The notes under the pieces: generated by a model | Database searches by the model: none | Seen by the model: the letters and a program-made list of their open reading frames with translations, nothing else | Told to the model about the DNA's origin: nothing | NCBI GenBank assembly: GCA_028684915.1 | Contig: JAQUEZ010000055.1 | Span: forward strand, 1-34,668 | Origin: Desulfobulbus sp. | Lineage (GTDB): Bacteria; Desulfobacterota; Desulfobulbia; Desulfobulbales; Desulfobulbaceae | Length of the DNA stretch: 34,668 nucleotides | Direction: 5' to 3' | Part shown: piece by piece, positions 15,580-24,207 of the stretch | Position numbering within the stretch: position 1 is the stretch's first letter | Layout: every line of letters begins with the position of its first letter | Program-made: the position numbers and the translations under genes

Positions 15580-16773
15580 TTAATGATCTTCGGACAGATG
15601 ACCGCGGAACAACCGCTCTCCCATCATGAACAGAATGCCGCAGAAAGTGAATCCGGAAAGCGTGACCATCCACTCGTGCAGTGTCGGCGCATAAGGGAGG
15701 ATCTGCGGTAGATTCACAATGTTCATCGCATGGAACCCAGGAATAATCTGCCCCACAACAACCAGGTCATAGCGCATGACAAAAATACCGATAATACTCG
15801 CTAAAGAACCTATGGCCATGGCAGTGAGGTTTTTGGCCCGAACAGCAAGAATAATCAGGAAGGGAAGAACCAGGCCCATACCAATTTCGCCATACCAGAA
15901 ATTCTTGGCATAGGGCCCGTTGATCATAGCCATGATAGCCTCGTATTTTCCCGGAGGATGTCCGGATATTCCGGAGATCAGTTTCCAGGTAGTGAAAAAC
16001 ATGATGACCATGTAAAGCAAGGCGCCAAGTTTAGCCACTGCGCGCAGAGATTCTTCCAATTTTTCACTCATTTTCCAGCCATTGATCTTGTAGCCGAGCC
16101 AATGAAAGAAAATGACGGTGGCGCAACCAGACATCATGGCCGAAGTGATAAAATAAATTGGCATGTACGGTCCATGCCAGAACTCGCGACCGTTGAGCAG
16201 TCCAAAAACCGCACCAAGGTTGGAATGGGCGGCAACACCGGCAATCACCCCAATCAATCCGCACATTCCGGCAATTTTATGTTTCCCAGCCTGAAGCAGC
16301 GCAAATTCGATCAGCATACAGAACAGATAAGCGCCGTATAGGGTCCCCATCCACCAGATATTTGACGTCAAATTCGGGGAGATAATGTTGTACACCGCCA
16401 TTCGCCATGGATTTTCAATCTCAAAAGCGATAACAAGGAAACCGGCAACAATGGTCGAAATAGCGAGGTAAACGGATCTTTTAGCGATCGGTTTAAATGC
16501 TTCGAAACCAAACACGTGTCCAATTGAAGAAACCAGACACAAGCCGGTTGAGGTAACAACAAAAAATACATAGGCGCCAAGCATGAGCCCCCAGGGAACC
16601 TCGCGAGTTACACCATAGACATGCTCATGACCGGCAAAAAAGGCGTGAATACCAAATGCAATCCCAACAAGAGTGAGTATTCCAAGCAATCCGATGGTGT
16701 TGTTATACAACCCGGAACGACTCCCTTCGAGCCCACCTTCCTGGGGCAACACTTTGGCTACAATATTTTCCAT
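15580..16773 (-). CDS. NrfD/HybB-type integral membrane quinone-interacting subunit (copy 2)
   Basis: A 397-residue polytopic protein closely related to copy 1. It has FAGHEHVYGVTREVPWGL, TSTGLCLVSSIGHVFG, FEIENPWRMAVYNIISPN and TSNIWWMGTLYG. About ten hydrophobic segments are visible. The start ATG has GGAGG about 10 nt upstream. It is flanked by a 38-aa single-span protein gene upstream and merR-2 downstream, but by no iron-sulfur or cytochrome gene of its own. It may be an alternative membrane anchor for the shared iron-sulfur/cytochrome pair, or a second subunit of the same complex; complexes with two NrfD-like subunits are known in this protein class. The choice between these cannot be made from sequence. 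Confidence 0.88.
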   Translation of the reverse strand: MENIVAKVLPQEGGLEGSRSGLYNNTIGLLGILTLVGIAFGIHAFFAGHEHVYGVTREVPWGLMLGAYVFFVVTSTGLCLVSSIGHVFGFEAFKPIAKRSVYLAISTIVAGFLVIAFEIENPWRMAVYNIISPNLTSNIWWMGTLYGAYLFCMLIEFALLQAGKHKIAGMCGLIGVIAGVAAHSNLGAVFGLLNGREFWHGPYMPIYFITSAMMSGCATVIFFHWLGYKINGWKMSEKLEESLRAVAKLGALLYMVIMFFTTWKLISGISGHPPGKYEAIMAMINGPYAKNFWYGEIGMGLVLPFLIILAVRAKNLTAMAIGSLASIIGIFVMRYDLVVVGQIIPGFHAMNIVNLPQILPYAPTLHEWMVTLSGFTFCGILFMMGERLFRGHLSEDH

Positions 16774-16875
16774 GGTAGCGCTTCCTCCATTGAAGAGAAC
16801 GGCAACCCCTACCGATCTCTATTCGACATTGATAGTGATATTAATAATGACCAGTAACTACTTTTTTCCAAACAT

Positions 16876-16992
16876 TTAGGGTAAGTCGCTTTCTTCCCTG
16901 ACGGCCTGAAGAACTGGCTTAATTCTCAGATCGAACAGCGTATGGAGAACAGCACCACCCAACCAGACAACGAAAAATACGATGGCTTCCAT
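16876..16992 (-). CDS. 38-aa single-span membrane protein preceding NrfD-2
   Basis: A short frame beginning MEAIVFFVVWLGGAVLHTLF continues with a polar tail (DLRIKPVLQAVREESDLP). AAGGAG lies 5-6 nt before the ATG. One N-terminal membrane span is evident. No family was recognised. Its place, 102 bp before nrfD-2, parallels the 77-aa membrane protein before nrfD-1, though the two sequences are not obviously related. It could be a small stabilising subunit of the NrfD complex. Confidence 0.6.
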   Translation of the reverse strand: MEAIVFFVVWLGGAVLHTLFDLRIKPVLQAVREESDLP

Positions 16993-17010
16993 TTTCTTCT
17001 CCTTGCCCTT

Positions 17011-17273
17011 TTAACGGACAATCTTGACAAACTCGACTAACTTGAAAAGCAATAGACCATGCCTATGGGCCAAATACGGCGTCAGGCACAAGAAGTCGTT
17101 TTCACGGTTGGTTGCGAGAATGACAATGTTCTTCCCCGGAATGTATTGGCGGATAAATTCCGGTTGTTTTATTGAGTGCAACCTCCTTTTTTAGGAAGGC
17201 CAGGTCACGCTGCAGCACGTACCAAGCGATCGATCACTTTTGGCTTTTTATCTTGAGCACTAAAAGCTGTCAA
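17011..17273 (-). pseudogene. Possible small gene(s), perhaps one decayed gene in three frames
   Basis: Three successive minus-strand frames look coding-like. First, a TTG at 17273 with GAGGTGAG 6 nt upstream encodes LTAFSAQDKKPKVIDRLVRA and stops after 22 codons. Next, the +1 frame reads VLQRDLAFLKKEVALNKTTG. Then the next +1 frame runs from about 17181 to 17011 and includes EFIRQYIPGKNIVILATNRE and ends KLVEFVKIVR. Joined, they would make a plausible protein of about 80-90 residues, suggesting two frameshifts. Alternatively the last frame is a separate 56-residue gene: AAGGAGG is present before it, but the codon at the proper distance is ATA rather than a standard start. No family was recognised. 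It ends 18 bp before the 38-aa gene. Confidence 0.28.
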
Positions 17274-17287
17274 TAAAAACTCACCTC

Positions 17288-18014
17288 AATTGTTAATTAA
17301 TTTGCAAATAACACGCTCATAATTCGCCCACAAATCAAGCTTGCGGATTTTTATTAAATTATTATTTCAACTTATCGTGCCACCAAAAATGGTTACCATT
17401 CTGTAACAGCATATAAATAAAACAAATTTTCAACTCAGACCAAACACTCTCACCCTAAAAATAACATGACGCAAAACGAGCATAAAATAATTACAGCGGC
17501 TAAAAATAAGCCCAAACCATGCCATATCGATTCGAAACAAATGACAGGGAGATATTAATTCATAAAAATACACAATAAAGACAAGCAGTTATAAATTACA
17601 ATGCAACCTCGAGCTGCGTTGTAATTGGAATAAATCATGCATATTTATCAACTAGCCACTCGCAAAATTTCAGAAAACGAGCGGGCTTCCCCCCTCCCCT
17701 CCAAGGTGGCGGCCTTGGAGGGGGCTCCTTCTATCTCCCTTCCAGCTTTACCTTTTTTTGAATGTATGGTAGCTCCATTACCAAGTGACGTATTTTCTAT
17801 ACATCGGTTAATTTGAGCACCATTGAAATATATTACATAAAAACAGTAAATTATCCTTCAACCCTGTCGACTTTGCACATTTTCCCAAGATCGACTTATT
17901 TTGCGTCCATTTTTCTCAAAGCGTCCCGACAAGCAATAATTTCATCAATTAAGCAAACAACGACAGCCTGAAAAAAAATAAAATCCAAGAAGTTACGCAT
18001 TACGAACACAGCAA
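17288..18014. other. AT-rich intergenic region with one strong hairpin
   Basis: No gene was seen on either strand. The clearest feature is a perfect 11-bp stem at 17696-17723 (CCCCTCCAAGG with CCTTGGAGGGG, 6-nt loop). It lacks an immediate T-run on either side, so it may be an RNA structure or a weak terminator. Near 17990-18020 the 8-mer AAGTTACG occurs twice, 23 bp apart, upstream of ftsH. Confidence 0.45.
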
Positions 18015-18065
18015 GTTACGAATATTGGAACGTCATTTCCAAGCGTATATTGCGAGAACGACATT
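18015..18065 (+). promoter_or_regulatory. Shared 5' element upstream of ftsH (copy 1)
   Basis: A block that starts GTTACGAA and ends TTGCGAGAACGACATT (51 bp) recurs upstream of the MglA-like gene at 20845-20894 (50 bp). The last 16 bp are identical. It ends 42 bp before the GTG start of ftsH; the other copy ends 43 bp before a GTG start. This suggests a shared promoter, operator or leader element, or a short dispersed repeat. Confidence 0.45.
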
Positions 18066-18107
18066 CATTGACATTTATTTGTCAACTTTTTTTTACAGGA
18101 GAGTACT

Positions 18108-19889
18108 GTGCAGAAATTTTATAAAAATCTTTCGATTTGGCTGATTATTGCCCTTGCTGCTCTTTTCCTCTTACACTACTGCCAAAAATCCCCTGATAGT
18201 TACCATTCCATTGCCTATACTGATTTCCTCCATAAAATTGACAGCGGTTTTCTCACCAAGGTGAGAACCGTTGAGAATACGGTTTATTGGGAAACCAGCG
18301 ATGGCGAGATGTTTAAAACCGTGGTTCCGCCAACAAGCGACGCCTTAAACCATCTTTTACAAAAAAAGATCACGATACTGGCCGAAGAGCCTCCGAAAAC
18401 ACCGTGGTTCATGCAAACGCTGTTAATGTGGCTTCCTATCCTACTCTTTGCCTTTCTCTGGTTTTTCTACTTCCAAAAAAATGGGAACCAAGGAGGCGGA
18501 GGTGGCCGCGCAATGGCTTTTGGCAAAAGCCGGGCACGTCTTATTAATCCAGAGGAATCCAAAGTTAAACTTGCTGATGTGGCAGGTATTGACGAAGCGA
18601 AGGAAGAGATCGAGGAGGTGGTGGACTTCCTGAAAAACCCTGCTCGATTTGTCGAGGCCGGGGCAAAGATCCCCAGCGGTGTGTTGCTTTACGGTGAACC
18701 AGGTACCGGAAAAACCTTGCTGGCCAAAGCCATTGCCGGTGAAGCCGGGGTCCCCTTTTTCTCCATCAGCGGTTCCAATTTCGTGGAAATGTATGTCGGC
18801 ATCGGAGCCTCACGAGTTCGAGATCTCTTCAATGAAGGCAAAAAGAAAGCACCATGCATTATTTTTATTGATGAAATAGATGCGGTTGGTCGACATCGAA
18901 GCTCGGGAGCAGGGACCGGAGGAAACGATGAACGAGAACAAACACTCAACCAGTTACTGGTTGAGATGGACGGATTCGAGGCCAATGATCATGTTATTGT
19001 CGTTGCGGCTACCAACCGACAGGATATCCTTGATCCGGCTCTGCTGCGGCCAGGACGTTTTGATCGCCAGGTCATGGTCCCCTTACCCGACGTTGGCGGT
19101 CGTGAAAAAATCCTCAAAGTACATGCACGCAACGCTAAAATCGCTCCAGATGTGAACTGGCAGATTCTCGCCAAAGGAACACCCGGATTTTCCGGTGCCC
19201 AACTGGCCAGCCTGGTTAATGAAGCAGCACTGCTGATGGCCCGGCAACAAAAAACACATATGAACATGGAAACGCTGGAAGCGGCCAAAGACAAGGTCAT
19301 GATGGGTGCCGAACGACGGAGCATGATCATCACCGAACGTGAAAAACGAATAACCGCCTGCCATGAGGCAGGGCACGCTCTTGTTGCATGGATATTGCCC
19401 GGCGCCGACCCAGTACACAAAGTCACTATCATTCCCCGTGGGCGCGCATTGGGACTCACCATGCAGTTACCTGAGGAAGAACGAAACTCCCATGACCGCC
19501 ATTACCTGATTAACACACTCTGCACCCTGCTAGGCGGGAGGATTGCCGAGGAATTGGTATTCAACCAAATGACCACGGGGGCCGGCAATGATATTGAACG
19601 TGTATCGGATATTGCACGGAAAATGGTTTGCGAATGGGGAATGAGCGAGGCTGTGGGGCCGATGACCTTTCGTGCGACCAATCCGCTCAGTGGCCAACCT
19701 ACACAAATTATCAGCGAGCAAACCGCAGTACTCATCGATACAGAAGTGAAAAAATTGGTCCAAGCCGCCTATGATCAATCGCGTGAAATCTTAATCGAGC
19801 ACCGCACGCATCTCGATGCCATCACCCAGGCCCTTCTCGAAAGGGAAACTCTATCTGGCACAGATATAAAAAAAATCGTCTCAGGATAA
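18108..19889 (+). CDS. ftsH: ATP-dependent zinc metalloprotease FtsH
   Basis: A 593-residue membrane-anchored AAA+ protease that degrades misfolded or regulatory membrane and cytosolic proteins. There is a first membrane segment ([13 protein letters not shown]), a periplasmic domain of about 80 residues, then a second span ([18 protein letters not shown]) and a Gly-rich linker. The AAA module has Walker A GEPGTGKT (196-203), pore loop [17 protein letters not shown], Walker [15 protein letters not shown], and the second region of homology ([20 protein letters not shown]). The zinc site HEAGH is at 419-423. The C-terminal tail is short, so the protein lies at the low end of FtsH length but is complete. 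The start is GTG with CAGGAG 6 nt upstream. It lies alone, with about 830 bp of non-coding DNA before it. It may be one of two FtsH paralogues in this genome, which cannot be checked here. Confidence 0.95.
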   Translation: MQKFYKNLSIWLIIALAALFLLHYCQKSPDSYHSIAYTDFLHKIDSGFLTKVRTVENTVYWETSDGEMFKTVVPPTSDALNHLLQKKITILAEEPPKTPWFMQTLLMWLPILLFAFLWFFYFQKNGNQGGGGGRAMAFGKSRARLINPEESKVKLADVAGIDEAKEEIEEVVDFLKNPARFVEAGAKIPSGVLLYGEPGTGKTLLAKAIAGEAGVPFFSISGSNFVEMYVGIGASRVRDLFNEGKKKAPCIIFIDEIDAVGRHRSSGAGTGGNDEREQTLNQLLVEMDGFEANDHVIVVAATNRQDILDPALLRPGRFDRQVMVPLPDVGGREKILKVHARNAKIAPDVNWQILAKGTPGFSGAQLASLVNEAALLMARQQKTHMNMETLEAAKDKVMMGAERRSMIITEREKRITACHEAGHALVAWILPGADPVHKVTIIPRGRALGLTMQLPEEERNSHDRHYLINTLCTLLGGRIAEELVFNQMTTGAGNDIERVSDIARKMVCEWGMSEAVGPMTFRATNPLSGQPTQIISEQTAVLIDTEVKKLVQAAYDQSREILIEHRTHLDAITQALLERETLSGTDIKKIVSG

Positions 19890-20369
19890 CCGAATCCTCT
19901 TCTTGTATAGAGACGGTCTATGGCAAAATCACCCCAATATCACCGAAATGGAGGGGGATGCAGAAAAAATTTCAGGCGCTAAAAAACCGCTTCATATAAT
20001 TTACCATCTGACGTATACTCCTGATACTTGAACAAGTTTCATTTGCAATAGGTTAAATTTGGGCTCTCACTTAACAGTCGAGAATGGAAGCATCCATTTC
20101 GCTCCCTTGGGCCCAATTTTAATCTGCTTCCCATTCCTTTGCTCTACACAAAATCTAGCCTGCTCGTTTAAGCACGAACGACTGAGATTACTATATTGAA
20201 TAACGAAACTATTGATCACCACCTGCACCTTAAACTTGCATGCAGGGCATTGGTATCAATGGCGAGGTACTTTCAACCTTGCAGAGATTCAAAGTGTACA
20301 AAATGTGGCTGTGCTGAAACTTTTATCCTTTTCCTTTTAAAAATATCTTGACCAGGTACGAGGTAGCAT
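19890..20369. other. Intergenic region between ftsH and the roadblock gene
   Basis: No convincing gene was found. A 28-codon plus-strand frame near 20260-20345 would encode a cysteine-rich peptide (CRDSKCTKCGCAETF), but it lacks a ribosome-binding site and was not called. A promoter for the downstream cluster is expected within this region. Confidence 0.4.
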
Positions 20370-20768
20370 ATGAATTATGGAGTTGTTAGCCAGGAACAGC
20401 TTGAAAAAATAGATGAAATCCTGACTGAAAAGCTCATAAAAATTGGTGTTGATTGCGTTATCATTATTGATATGGCAGGCAACATTATTACTGCTAAGGA
20501 CAATGGTACATCAAAGTACGATGTCTATTCCTTTGCTGCCTTAGCTGCCGGCAATTTTGCTACCGTTGACGCCATGGCAAAACTCGTTGGTGAACAAGAG
20601 TTTTCGCTTTTGTTTCACAAGGGCTCTGAATGTAATATTCATTTTTCAAAAATTGACGACGAACTTTTGCTCATCACTATGTTCGGCAAAGGAATTTCGC
20701 TTGGCTTTTTGCGTCTCAATGTTGTCGAAGCCATTGAGCGAATAAAAAAAATCTGGTCGCGGAAGTAA
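20370..20768 (+). CDS. Roadblock/LC7-domain protein, possible MglB-like GTPase partner
   Basis: A 132-residue protein that fills one roadblock/LC7 domain. An N-terminal helix (QEQLEKIDEILTEKLIKIG) leads to VDCVIIIDMAGNIITAKDNG, the typical strand-turn-strand of the fold. The alternation continues through FAALAAGNFATVDAMAKLVG and ECNIHFSKIDDELLLITMFG. Roadblock proteins regulate small GTPases; in Myxococcus, MglB is the GAP of MglA. The next gene, 169 bp away, encodes an MglA-type GTPase, which supports the same pairing here. Direct similarity to MglB is too weak to name it firmly. The ATG is preceded by a GAGGTAG-type ribosome-binding site. Confidence 0.85.
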   Translation: MNYGVVSQEQLEKIDEILTEKLIKIGVDCVIIIDMAGNIITAKDNGTSKYDVYSFAALAAGNFATVDAMAKLVGEQEFSLLFHKGSECNIHFSKIDDELLLITMFGKGISLGFLRLNVVEAIERIKKIWSRK

Positions 20769-20844
20769 TCCGGCTTGCTCCGGCAGATACTGACAGATTT
20801 GTAAAAAGTTAAAAACGAAAAGCCGTGCCTAACAACAAACATCT

Positions 20845-20894
20845 GTTACGAAGCACGAAACAGCGTTTTCGCGGCTTTTTGCGAGAACGACATT
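20845..20894 (+). promoter_or_regulatory. Shared 5' element upstream of mglA-like gene (copy 2)
   Basis: The counterpart of 18015-18065, sharing GTTACGAA at its left and the identical 16-mer TTGCGAGAACGACATT at its right. It ends 43 bp before the GTG start at 20938. It lies in the 169-bp gap between the roadblock and GTPase genes, so it may mark a promoter internal to the cluster. Confidence 0.45.
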
Positions 20895-20937
20895 ATCGTT
20901 CATGGTATACGATGTGATTGAGTAGTGGGAGATCGTC

Positions 20938-21543
20938 GTGAGTTTTATTAACCTTAGAGAAAAAATCGTCCAAGTCAAGATCGTCTATTACGGACCTGGT
21001 CGCGGTGGGAAAACCACCAATCTAGAATATATTAACCGCAAGTTTTCCAAACAGATCCAGTCCGAAATGGTCAGTTTGAAAACCCATGGTGACCGTACGC
21101 TTTTTTTTGATTTTCTACCGTTCAATATGGGCCAGATCAAAGGATATGAGCTCAAGATCCAGTTGTATACCGTTCCCGGTCAAGTCAAATACAATGCGAC
21201 CAGGAAATTGGTCCTCAAGGGGGTGGACGGACTAGTGTTTGTTGCCGATGCTCAGGAACAGATGCGGGAAAAAAATATCCGTTCACTTAACCAACTGCAT
21301 GAAAACCTGGTGAGTTATAAGGAATCTATCTTTAAAATACCGCTGGTCCTTCAATATAATAAAGTCGACCTTCGTAATCAGGGTATCCCCATATTACCGA
21401 CCTCGGTTCTTGAAAAAGATTTAAACAGTAAACTGAAGGTGCCCTATTACGAGGCGAGTGCGCTTACCGGATACAATGTTCCTGAAACCTTGAAAAAAAT
21501 CATTTCCTCAACGGTAATTTCCATCCAGAAAAAACTTATGTAG
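20938..21543 (+). CDS. mglA: MglA-type Ras-like GTPase
   Basis: A 201-residue small GTPase very similar to Myxococcus MglA along its whole length. It begins MSFINLREKIVQVKIVYYGP, continues with P-loop GPGRGGKTTNLEYI (19-32), then DRTLFFDFLPFNMG and the switch-II motif YTVPGQVKYNATRKLVLKG, and VDGLVFVADAQ. The base-recognition motif is NKVDL. MglA switches cell polarity and motility in gliding and twitching bacteria; its GTP state is controlled by a roadblock partner such as the product upstream. The GTG start has GGGAG about 8-9 nt upstream. It is followed after 39 bp by the large acidic protein gene, which is therefore a candidate effector. A role in polarity rather than motility alone is inferred. 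Confidence 0.9.
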   Translation: MSFINLREKIVQVKIVYYGPGRGGKTTNLEYINRKFSKQIQSEMVSLKTHGDRTLFFDFLPFNMGQIKGYELKIQLYTVPGQVKYNATRKLVLKGVDGLVFVADAQEQMREKNIRSLNQLHENLVSYKESIFKIPLVLQYNKVDLRNQGIPILPTSVLEKDLNSKLKVPYYEASALTGYNVPETLKKIISSTVISIQKKLM

Positions 21544-21582
21544 TGGTCCACACTTTCATGCCACCACACCTGAGCCGGTAGA

Positions 21583-24144
21583 ATGAAAAAAACGCAGCGT
21601 GAAACATATACCCTTACCGAAGACTTCGAAGACCTGACCCTCTTTGCTAACGAGTCTTTCGATACCCAGGATGTCGACCTCTTCGAGTTCACCAGTGAGG
21701 AATCATCCCCACTGACGCGACTGAAATCGATTATTCTTTCGTTGGACTGGGAGATTAACGATGAGATCCTTCAAGAACTTGCGGATGAGATTGGCAACTT
21801 ACAATCCATGTGGCAAGGGGACAAGGTTGCCGAGGTATACCTGCAGGGATTAGCAAAAATTGGTAATTATATTCGCACCAAAGGTGCTTATGCTCATCCC
21901 AATTCCATAAAACTACTGCTTACTTTTTTCTATAATTTTGAAAAAATTATATCTTCTCCCAACATCACCGGTGACCTGATCACCCATATACTCAAGGGTG
22001 ATGTTCGTAAATTCAAAATTCTCCAATACCAAATTTCTAAAAGTGAACAAGGTGAAGATATTGATCTTCCCCTGGAAGAATCCCCCGCCCCTGTAACCAG
22101 CGAGCAACCTGCGTCTCCACTCTCCGAAGAGACCACCTCAACCCAACTCCTCAAGGCAGCCATCCTTGGACTTGATTGGGAGGTTACCGACGAAAGCCTG
22201 CAACAGTTTAGCGACAATCTGTCTACCTGCCATCATGAGATGACCGACAATAGACCGGCGCTGGTTATTCTCCAAGGCCTGCAAGCGCTTGGTGATTATA
22301 TTTCCGACGAACGGGTCAATTCCCATCCAGATGCATTCACTCTTCTTCATTCTTTCAATGAAGCACTTGAGCAGGTAACAGCCGAGTCCACACTGGATGA
22401 CAATGAAATCCAGGAACTTTTGGTCGATCGAATCAACCGACTCAATAGTCTGAAGATGGTCATTGCCTCGCCCGGGACGGGTCCGGTTGATGAAGACATG
22501 ATCGCCGGGGTTGTCGAAGAAATCAGTAGCCCGGCTACCTATTCCGAATCAGATAATTTCCTTAATAACGTTGAAGAGATACCCTCACCTTCATTTTCCT
22601 CCCAGGAGGCGCCATTTGTAGATCAGGCACAAGAAGAAGAGGATGCCTTTAGCTTAGGCATTGAAATCGACTCGATTTTCGGCATGGAAGCAAAACCTGC
22701 CATGGAAACCGCGAACGAGCAGTACCCCGATGAAATTCTTCCACCTGATGCCATCCACCCTGTGGATGACGAGTTGGCCGACGATCTAATAGGGGCACAG
22801 CTCAGTTCCAAACGAGGCTTCGCGCCAGCACTATCCGATGCGGATGAGAGCGCCGGATTCAATGCCGATGATGCCAATATTGACCTACCCGATCGAAATG
22901 ATCTTGCCGAACAACTCGATTTTCTTTTTGCCGATACCGATACATTGGAAACGCAAGCAGAACCTTCCGATTCTTCTAAAGACGAGGTGCTCGAATTCGG
23001 ATTTGCTGCTGAAGAACCCATTGCGGCCCTAGCGGATGTGGAATTCCCCCTTCTGGATGATGAAGAAAATCAACAAGCAATTCTTGAGGAGCCCGCCCTC
23101 CAGGGGACCATGTTTGATATCGAGAGCAAGCTTGATAGCTTCTTCACCGATGCAATCGAAGAGTCGACCGAGTTAGCCATCCCGAATACGACCGTTGAGA
23201 AGATAGAACAATCTCTTTTCTTTGATGAAGCAACTAGCCCGACTGCCGCCCTTTCCGACACTGAGGAACTGGGAGGATTCTCTGAAGAGGATGCGGTTGC
23301 CCTACTTGGCCATTCACCGCTTGATGAGATTGAACAAAAACTCGATTTCTTTTTCGGCGATGAACCCGATGAACTTGGAATACCAGCTTCCACCGAGGCT
23401 CAAGAACCTGAAGAGGTGGACGGTCCGGCTCCAGCTCTGAGTGGTTTTACTGATGAAATTGCTGAAGAAACACCGGTGGCCGCACTCAGTGGAGAGGAGG
23501 AAGGCGGGGAACTCTCAGGTGCCCTAGATGCATTCTTTGATACGGCCACGGAATCTGCCGAGGTAACATTGGGTGCAGACGCAGATGCGGACGACTCACT
23601 TACCAAGGCATTGGAGGCCACTCTTGTTGGTGATACCGCGCTTACCCCTGGTGGGGGGGCTACTTTTGCGGGAGACTTAGCTGCATTGGGAGCCATTCTG
23701 CCGGGTGCGGTCCGCATGCTTGACCGAACCAAGCTGAAAGAAGCGGATGCAATGCTCAGTGCCCTGCAGCAAGAAAGTCGTTCAGGTAAACACAAAGCCA
23801 TAGCGCAGTTGCTCCAGTCAGTGGTTGCCATGCTCTCTCGCCTTCCGGCAAAAAGCGAATCCAACACAGAAAAACTGGTCAATTACCTCTATGAGCAACT
23901 GCTGCGAGAGAGTCTAGAGTCAACTGTCCTGGTCGCTGCCATCGGACGATTCAGCACCTGGTTACAACAGGCAGGTACATTGATGCCTCTGGTACCGACA
24001 GCAAGTGTTGTCGAAGAGAGCGAAACCCAGGATCCGCAGTTCAACTACACCGCCAAGGAACTGTATTTTGAATTGGCTGAACTTCGCCTCTATATGAATG
24101 ACGAATTTGCCAAACTGAGACACCATCTGCAACATCATCACTGA
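21583..24144 (+). CDS. Large acidic scaffold-like protein with repeated L-D-x-F-F-x-D motifs
   Basis: An 853-residue protein with no membrane segment. Two related helical domains lie at about 47-125 (LKSIILSLDWEINDEILQEL) and 190-270 (LKAAILGLDWEVTDESLQQF), each ending with an AHP/SHP-x6-LL motif. A long acidic, probably disordered region (about 300-690) follows. It contains a repeated short motif: IDSIFG (362), LDFLFAD (445), LDSFFTD (517), QSLFFDE (near 544), LDFFFGD (587) and LDAFFDT (648). The C-terminal part (about 700-853) is helical, ends in YTAKELYFELAELRLYMNDE, and finishes with a His-rich tail. No named family is certain. The repeats look like docking motifs and the protein directly follows mglA, so it may be an MglA effector or a polar scaffold. 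It is followed by a strong terminator, so the cluster ends here. Confidence 0.8.
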   Translation: MKKTQRETYTLTEDFEDLTLFANESFDTQDVDLFEFTSEESSPLTRLKSIILSLDWEINDEILQELADEIGNLQSMWQGDKVAEVYLQGLAKIGNYIRTKGAYAHPNSIKLLLTFFYNFEKIISSPNITGDLITHILKGDVRKFKILQYQISKSEQGEDIDLPLEESPAPVTSEQPASPLSEETTSTQLLKAAILGLDWEVTDESLQQFSDNLSTCHHEMTDNRPALVILQGLQALGDYISDERVNSHPDAFTLLHSFNEALEQVTAESTLDDNEIQELLVDRINRLNSLKMVIASPGTGPVDEDMIAGVVEEISSPATYSESDNFLNNVEEIPSPSFSSQEAPFVDQAQEEEDAFSLGIEIDSIFGMEAKPAMETANEQYPDEILPPDAIHPVDDELADDLIGAQLSSKRGFAPALSDADESAGFNADDANIDLPDRNDLAEQLDFLFADTDTLETQAEPSDSSKDEVLEFGFAAEEPIAALADVEFPLLDDEENQQAILEEPALQGTMFDIESKLDSFFTDAIEESTELAIPNTTVEKIEQSLFFDEATSPTAALSDTEELGGFSEEDAVALLGHSPLDEIEQKLDFFFGDEPDELGIPASTEAQEPEEVDGPAPALSGFTDEIAEETPVAALSGEEEGGELSGALDAFFDTATESAEVTLGADADADDSLTKALEATLVGDTALTPGGGATFAGDLAALGAILPGAVRMLDRTKLKEADAMLSALQQESRSGKHKAIAQLLQSVVAMLSRLPAKSESNTEKLVNYLYEQLLRESLESTVLVAAIGRFSTWLQQAGTLMPLVPTASVVEESETQDPQFNYTAKELYFELAELRLYMNDEFAKLRHHLQHHH

Positions 24145-24169
24145 TTGAAGCAACACTACCTTAACCTTC

Positions 24170-24207
24170 AAAAGCGGGATCGGCACCAAACCGATCCCGC
24201 TTTTTTT
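24170..24207. terminator. Bidirectional Rho-independent terminator
   Basis: A 14-bp perfect stem (24170-24183 with 24191-24204) with a 7-nt loop has an A-run on the left and a T-run on the right. It lies between the convergent acidic-protein gene and yejE, and can end transcripts from both sides. Confidence 0.92.

Noticed and set aside
17367..17382. Sigma-54-like site on the minus strand upstream of the second NrfD module (TGGCACG then GTTG)
   Set aside because: The -24 part is perfect, but the -12 element is shifted by one base and lacks GC; sigma-54 spacing is strict.
20260..20345. Short cysteine-rich frame (CRDSKCTKCGCAETF)
   Set aside because: Only 28 codons, no ribosome-binding site; could be chance.
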